This document shows, in pieces, positions 51,695 to 57,031 of a stretch of 57,031 bases of DNA. The stretch is from Acanthamoeba sp. SK_2022b (taxonomy: Eukaryota > Discosea > Longamoebia > Acanthamoebidae). Position numbers and translations under genes: made by a program. Below the pieces are notes generated by a model, which made no database searches, had not been told where the DNA came from, and worked only from the letters and a program-made list of their open reading frames with translations. How positions within the stretch are numbered: position 1 is the first letter of the stretch; each line of letters opens with the position of its first letter. Location of the stretch: assembly GCA_027943245.1 (NCBI GenBank), contig JANDJZ010000319.1:1-57031 (forward strand), written 5' to 3'.

Positions 51695-54600
51695 ATGAGT
51701 GAAGGCAAGCGCAACAGCGCCATGCTGTCCGCCAAGCAGATGTTTGAAGACAAAACCCGCACAGTGCGCAATCCTCCGTCTTTACCCGCAGTTTATTTTA
51801 GGAGAATTATTACGAGAGGTTGATTGAGCTGGGGAGTGAGATTGATGAAAGATGAACCTTATCCTCCAGTGCCCTGCGCTGACTTGTTTTATACATTAAT
51901 TATTATTTATTTCGCTCAGGATGGCGGGACCGCGCCCGCAGAAAAGAAGAGCACGGGCTCCCGCATTACAGTGCAAGCGGAGACCTGTGACGTCTGTGCA
52001 AAGCGGGTTTATGCCCTCGAAAAAGTACAGGCCGGTACGCCCTCCCCCCTCTGCTCGGTTGTGCAGCTTGCCCGCAACGCGGTGTGCGGTGGGTCTCACC
52101 CCGTGCCGTTATTCGGTTCGTGCAGATGGCAAGAACTTTCACAAGGAGTGCTTCAAGTGCGATCACTGCAAGTCCATGCTAAAGCTGGGCTCCTATGCCT
52201 CTCTCCAAGGTAACGCTCGCTCCGCACCTTCTCCCTCCTCTACTTCTGCGCGTGCTCACATGCAGCGGTGAGACCGGTTGGCCTCATCACGGTCACTCGT
52301 GACGCTAACGGCCCATCGTGATCTCACAGGCAAATACTATTGCAAGCCTCACTTCAAGCAGCTCTTCGCGCTCAAAGGCAACTACGCCGAAGGTAACCTA
52401 ACCCCTCTCCCCAGATGCCGCCGCAGTTGCGCGCCGCAGTCTCCGACTCGCTGCCCTTGCTCATACGATTTCGCAATCGTTCGCGGCCGTCTCGTGGTGC
52501 ACACAGGCTTTGGCGAGAAGAAGCCCGAGGAGATGTGGAAGGAGGGCCGGGAGAGCGCCCGCAAGAGCTCGTCGCCTCGCGAAGAGGGCGAGAGCGAGAA
52601 GGAGAGGAAGGAGCGCGAGAAGAGGGAGGAGAAGGAGCGCAAGGAGAAGGAGAAGAAGGAGGAGAAGGAGCGCAAGGAAAAGGAGAAAAAAGAGAAGAAG
52701 GAAAAGAAGGAAAAGAAGAAGAAGGACAAGAAGGAAGGGTCCAAGCTGCTGACCTCGACGTCGACGCGAGACCTGGATCTGGAGAGCGACCTCGAGTCGG
52801 ATACCGATGACGACTCGTCCATCAAGGACACGTCGTCGCGCAAGTCGAAGAAGAAGGGCGGCAAGGAGAAGAGGAAGGAGCTGGAGAAGACGGTCAAGGA
52901 GCAGGAGCAGGCCATCGGCGCCAAGGACGAGGAGATCCGAACGAAGACGGCCGAGCTGGAGAAGGACAAGCGGGAGCTGGAGAAGAAGGACAAGGAGATC
53001 GACAAGCTGCAGAAGAAACTCGACGAGCTCAAGGAGAAGCAGAAGAAGGCCGAAAAGGACGTGGGCGAGAGCGAGGCGCTGGCGTCGCTCAAGCGGGAGA
53101 ACGACGACCTGCGCCGCCAGAAGGAGGAGACCGAGGACCGGCTCGAGAAGCAGCTCGACGGCGAGAAGGAGAAGCGGGAGGCCGCGCAGCGGGAGCTGGA
53201 GCAGGTCAGGCGCGACAAAGACAAGGCCGTCAAGGACGCCGACGACCTCCGACGCGAAAAGGACAGGTATGCGATCCCGGAGGACTCCTTCGTCGACGAG
53301 GAGAGCAGCAGTCGGCTGACATGACACCTTTCCCCTCCTCACCCCAGGGTCAAGCGAGATGCCGACGATGCCAAGTCGGAGAAGGAGAGGCTCGCCAAGG
53401 AGCTGGCCAAAGGCCAGTCCGGTACGCTCGCCGCCTCTCTTCTCGCCATCAGCGCGCAGAGGGGCAATCGCTTAACGTCAAGGGCTCGGCCGCTGTGACA
53501 GGCACCGACTCGCTAAAGCGCGAGAAGGAGGCGGCCGTCAAGCTGGCAGACGACCTCAAGCGCGAGAAGGAGCGGCTGACCAGGGAGCTCGACGACCTCA
53601 AGAAGGCGTCGTCGCGCAGCGCTTCGGACAAGGTCGAGAGGGATCGGCTCGCGCGGGAGAACGAGGACCTCATCCGCGACAAGGAGAGGCTCCAGCGGGA
53701 GCTGGACGCCAAGACGCGCGAGGTCGAGGACGCGACCCGGCAGCGGGACGCCGCGAAGAGCGACCTCGAGAAGAAGGTCGCCGAGCTCACCGACAAGGTG
53801 GAGAGCGTCAAGCGCGCCAAGCACAGCCTTAAGGAGCAGCTCAAGACGCTGGAGAGCCGTGGCGGCAGGGACTCGCGGGCAGGCAAGGACGCGTCGGCCA
53901 AGGAGGAGGAGCTCCGGCACAAGATCGACGACATCAAGAAGGAGCGGGACAACGCCAGGGCCGACGTGGAGAACCTCCGGAGGGAGAAGGAGGCCAAGGA
54001 CAAGGAGCTGCGCAAGCTCAGGGACGAGCGGGACGACGCGGCGAGGAAGGCGCAGGACCTGGAGCGGAGGCAGCGGGAGGTCGATCAGCGCGCCCAGGAG
54101 CTCAAGAGCCGCAACGACGACCTCAACGCCAAGCTCGCGGCCGCGCTCGAGACCGGCGGGCCCTCGCGGAAGCCGTCCGCCGTCTCGGCTGCCGCAGGTG
54201 CCGACGCCGAGGCTCTCCGTAGCGAGATCGAACGCCTCAAGGCCGAACTGGCCGACGCAAAGAGCAGCAGGGGCAAGAAGAGCCGTGACGGAGACGTAGG
54301 CCTCCCACCTCTCTCCTCGCCTCCTCTGGGTTTTCCCTGTGCGTGCGTGGTTGTGGCTCATTCGCGACTCGCTCTAGCAGGACTCGGACTCGGACTCTGA
54401 TTCGGGTTCGGACTCGGACTCGGATGGCTCGGACGACAGCGACTCGGACGACGAGGGCGGCGGTGGAAAGAACAAGGCCAGGAAGCTCAAGCGCAAGGTG
54501 GCGGAGCTCACGACGGTGGAGAAGTTTGTCCACCTGGCCGGCATCCCCGCCCATGGCAATGGTGAGCGAGACGGCAGCGACGACGACGACGATTCGCCGC

Positions 54601-57031
54601 GCGGAGAGGAGCGGGAGAAGATGCACAAAGAGCTCTACGGCCGGCTTCTCCGTAAGGACGCGTTCCAGGTCGACGGCAATCACGGGCGCCTCTTGGGGCA
54701 TCTTCTGGAGGCCATCGCCGCCAACACCGCGGTACCTGCCCTTCCCCCAGCTTGCCCCCCCCCCCCGCTTCGCTCCCTATGCTCGGTGTCGCTCATCGCC
54801 ATTCGTTGGCCCGTTTCCACACACCACAGAAAAGCGCAGGCGATAACGCGATGCTCTGCTATTGGCTGTCCTACACCACTCGCCTGCTCCATTTCATCAA
54901 GACCGAGGTACCGGCCGCTTCTCCTCTCTCTCTCGCTGGCCTGGTGGAGCGAGCGTGTGGCTGACGGTGATGGTGCTGGTTGGCCTGGCCGTGCAGGCAT
55001 CGCTCGACGAGAAGCTGGCGTCGGAGGTCGAGTTCTGGGAGGAGCTGGAGGACCCCAAGACCAGCGGCGTGCAGGTCTCCAAGATCACCTCCACCGCCGA
55101 CGACGGCGTCGAGGCCTTCCTCAGCGGAATCCACGCCGAGATTATCAAGGTCTACTCGGGCCTGCTCGCCAACGTCCGCAAGACCGTCATGCCCATGCTC
55201 AAGCCCTGCATCCTCCGCCAGGCCCAAAAGTACACGACCATACTGTTTATTATTATTATTTTTTTTAAAAAATACTTATTTATATTTCTGTATGACTATT
55301 ATTAATAATGTTATTCTTGTTTTAAAAGGGTGGTACAGAGGAGCCGAGGCTTCATCCCGTGGGACGTGAACGAAAGCCTCAAGAGCGTGAGGGACATCAT
55401 CCGGGTGCTGCAGGAGGTGCTGTTCTGTATGAGCTCCGACCAGTACAAGGTCTACCCGATCATCGTCCGCCAGTTCTTCACCCAAGTGTTCCTCGAGATC
55501 GACGTCGCCCTCTTCAACAAGCTCATCGAGTGCTCGCTCCCGCCCGACCCCAAAGCCCAGCGCGGCGGCGAGCCCCCCAAGGACTACTGGTAACCCCCCC
55601 CCCACTCCCCGCTGTCGTCTCGTACTGTCTGCGGTCGCACTTTGCTCACCGCTCCGCCACGTCGCAGGGACCTGTTCACGTGCGGTAGCGGCTTCCAAAT
55701 CAAGAACTCGCTCACCGAGCTGGACGCCTGGCGCCAGGAGGAGCAGATCTGCTCCAAGCTCCCCTTCTCCCGTTCCCCGTACGACCCTCCCCACTCCCTC
55801 ACTCTCTCCTTCGACGCGGAACTGATCTTCATCGAATTGTGGGCAAAACAGGAACAATTCGTTCGTGCGCATCACGCAGGCAGTGAACGTGTTGGTCATG
55901 CCCAAGTCGCCCGTGCGTCTCCCCTCTTGTAATCATCGTTGGCTTTCGTTTCCATCGAGGCCAGCGCGCGCGCTCTCCCCGCTGCTGCTGACGGTGCCCT
56001 CTCTGCGTGCGGTGTTGTGGCTCGTGCAGGACTTCTACGGGAACGAGGAGATGATCAAGTCGTCGTTCCCTCACCTCAACCCGCGCCAAATCGCGCACCT
56101 GCTGGACTCCTTCCGTCCCGACGAGTACCTCTCCCCCGTCGACCCCGCCTCTCACCGCGGGTCCAATGTCAAATATCATGAATCGCTGACCCTCTGCTCT
56201 CTCGCCTCCTTCCCCACAAACAGCATGGAGTCGAAGCGCGTGCCCAAGGAGTCGTTCGGCCTCCTCAACCGCATGGTACGACACTTCCGCTCTCTCTCTC
56301 TCTCTCTAGTTCTTCCCCCTGGGGCTGACCCGTCTGGTGTGCCCCCTCCCACAGATCGGTGCCGCGTCGCGCGGCCGAGGCCCTCTGCCGCTGAAGCTCG
56401 AGGAGCCGGGCCTCCTCCCCTACGACGAGCGGGTACTCGCCTCGCCTCCTTTATGGCTTTGCCAACGATCCCTCCCCGCTGACCCGTCCGTGCGGTGGGC
56501 GCAGGCCTTCCCCGGCGAAGGCGAGGGAAGCGGTGGCGGCGGTGGTGGCGCGCGGAAGCCCAGCCGCAGAGATAGCAGCGAGAGCGAGAGCGATGCCAGG
56601 AGCGTCGGCAGCCGCAGGAGCGCTGACAGCGAAGGCGAGCGAGGCCCGCCCCGGGGCCGAGGCCGGGGCTTGGACGCGAGCATGGGCGGCGGTCGTGGCC
56701 GCGGAGGAGGCGCGTCATGGGACGACAGCGGCAGCGAAAGCGAGGGCGGCCGAGACCCGATGGGCGGCCGCGGGCGTGGCCGCGGAATGCCGCCCGATGA
56801 GGGCATGATGATGGGCGGCCGAGGTCGCGGAGGAGGGGACATGGGCGGTCGTGGCCGCGGAATGCCGCCCGATGAGGGCATGATGATGGGCGGTCGTGGC
56901 CGCGGAGGAGACATGGGCGGCCGCGGTGGCCGAGGCGGCGATATGATGATGGGCGGTCGTGGCCGCGGAATGCCGCCCGACGAGGGCATGATGATGGGCG
57001 GCCGAGGTCGCGGAGGAGGGGACATGGGCGG
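51695..57031 (+). CDS. LIM / coiled-coil / Dilute (DIL) domain protein, 3' truncated
   Basis: The start is the ATG at 51695 ([20 protein letters not shown]). A single full LIM zinc domain follows ([38 protein letters not shown]; 51985-52390). Next is a highly charged Lys/Glu region and a long coiled coil (52540-54290), then a (DS)n acidic patch (54380-54440). A Dilute domain as in myosin V cargo-binding tails spans about 54830-56150: [110 protein letters not shown]. The last visible exon is Gly/Arg-rich with tandem repeats. No myosin motor is present. It probably links actin or adhesion structures to cargo or vesicles; this is inferred from the domains. The 3' end is beyond the window. Confidence 0.85.
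54379..54430. repeat. GGACTC-type repeat encoding Asp-Ser run
   Basis: Degenerate GGACTC hexamers in the LIM-DIL gene giving an (Asp-Ser)n acidic patch, a likely CK2-type phosphorylation platform. Confidence 0.8.
56690..57031 (+). repeat. Tandem RGG-type repeats with [12 protein letters not shown] units
   Basis: In-frame minisatellite in the last exon of the LIM-DIL gene. The unit [15 protein letters not shown] occurs three times (near 56785, 56860 and 56970), separated by [14 protein letters not shown] spacers. Copies are nearly identical at DNA level, indicating recent expansion or homogenisation. It continues past the window edge. Confidence 0.9.

Noticed and set aside
52382..53342. Minus-strand Ser/Phe- and Leu-rich frames
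   Set aside because: Antisense of the LIM-DIL coiled coil; composition artefact of Lys/Glu-rich coding DNA.

Overview
The window is nuclear DNA of a free-living protist, most likely an Acanthamoeba-type amoebozoan. It is GC-rich and gene-dense. Almost every gene is cut by many short introns (mostly 50-150 nt, GT...AG). The proteins are eukaryotic housekeeping, cytoskeletal and signalling types with amoebozoan flavour: Rictor, a MAP65/PRC1 homologue, PSI-domain surface proteins and Dilute-domain proteins. I rebuilt gene models by joining exon frames at GT/AG sites, so outer limits are usually firmer than individual splice sites. Nothing bacterial, viral or organellar in layout was seen (no operons, CRISPR or rRNA). 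I found no convincing tRNA, but I could not scan for tRNAs exhaustively.

Layout, left to right. 1-767 (-): 3'-truncated gene with a cortactin-like acidic motif. 876-2619 (-): carnosine N-methyltransferase. 2782-3397 (-): ribosomal protein L26. 3727-6590 (-): armadillo-repeat protein. 6935-7903 (+): LEA-2/NDR1-like membrane protein. 8085-9503 (-): ABHD17-like hydrolase. 9647-11784 (+): PGAP5/MPPE1 metallophosphoesterase. 11785-16704: a 4.9 kb segment with a P-loop ATPase gene resembling Crinkler/RHS proteins (13619-15835, -), flanked by lower-GC, strongly CpG-depleted DNA. 16705-19785 and 19980-23239 (-): two tandem DOT1-type histone methyltransferases, one ending in a chromodomain, the other carrying two MBD-like modules. 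23468-24540 (+): orphan protein. 24591-25531 (+): RNA polymerase III subunit RPC9. 25821-26654 (+): PSI-domain surface protein. 27003-31965 (+): Rictor. 32487-36182 (-): membrane-anchored TPR protein. 36508-40157 (+): MAP65/PRC1. 40629-44686 (-): AMP deaminase. 44880-46225 (-): RlaP-like nucleotidyltransferase. 46434-47977 (+): RNA polymerase I subunit RPA34. 48154-49149 (-): EF-hand calcium sensor. 49379-51307 (+): mitochondrial isocitrate dehydrogenase. 51695-57031 (+): a LIM / coiled-coil / Dilute-domain protein that runs off the right edge.

Most genes are independent housekeeping units. Several neighbours are divergent and share short intergenic promoters of about 140-340 bp (6591-6934, 9504-9646, 23240-23467, 36183-36507, 46226-46433, 49150-49378). 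The most unusual content is the DOT1 pair. If the domain calls hold, the two enzymes share an H3K79 methyltransferase core but are targeted by different chromatin readers, one for methylated histone tails and one for methyl-CpG-type DNA. The chromodomain paralogue has lost the acidic residue of its SAM-binding motif I. The CpG-depleted island just downstream of the pair looks like DNA with a history of cytosine methylation and decay, which would fit an organism with a methyl-CpG reader. That link is inference. The second striking item is the LIM-Dilute fusion, a motorless protein with a myosin-V-type cargo domain.
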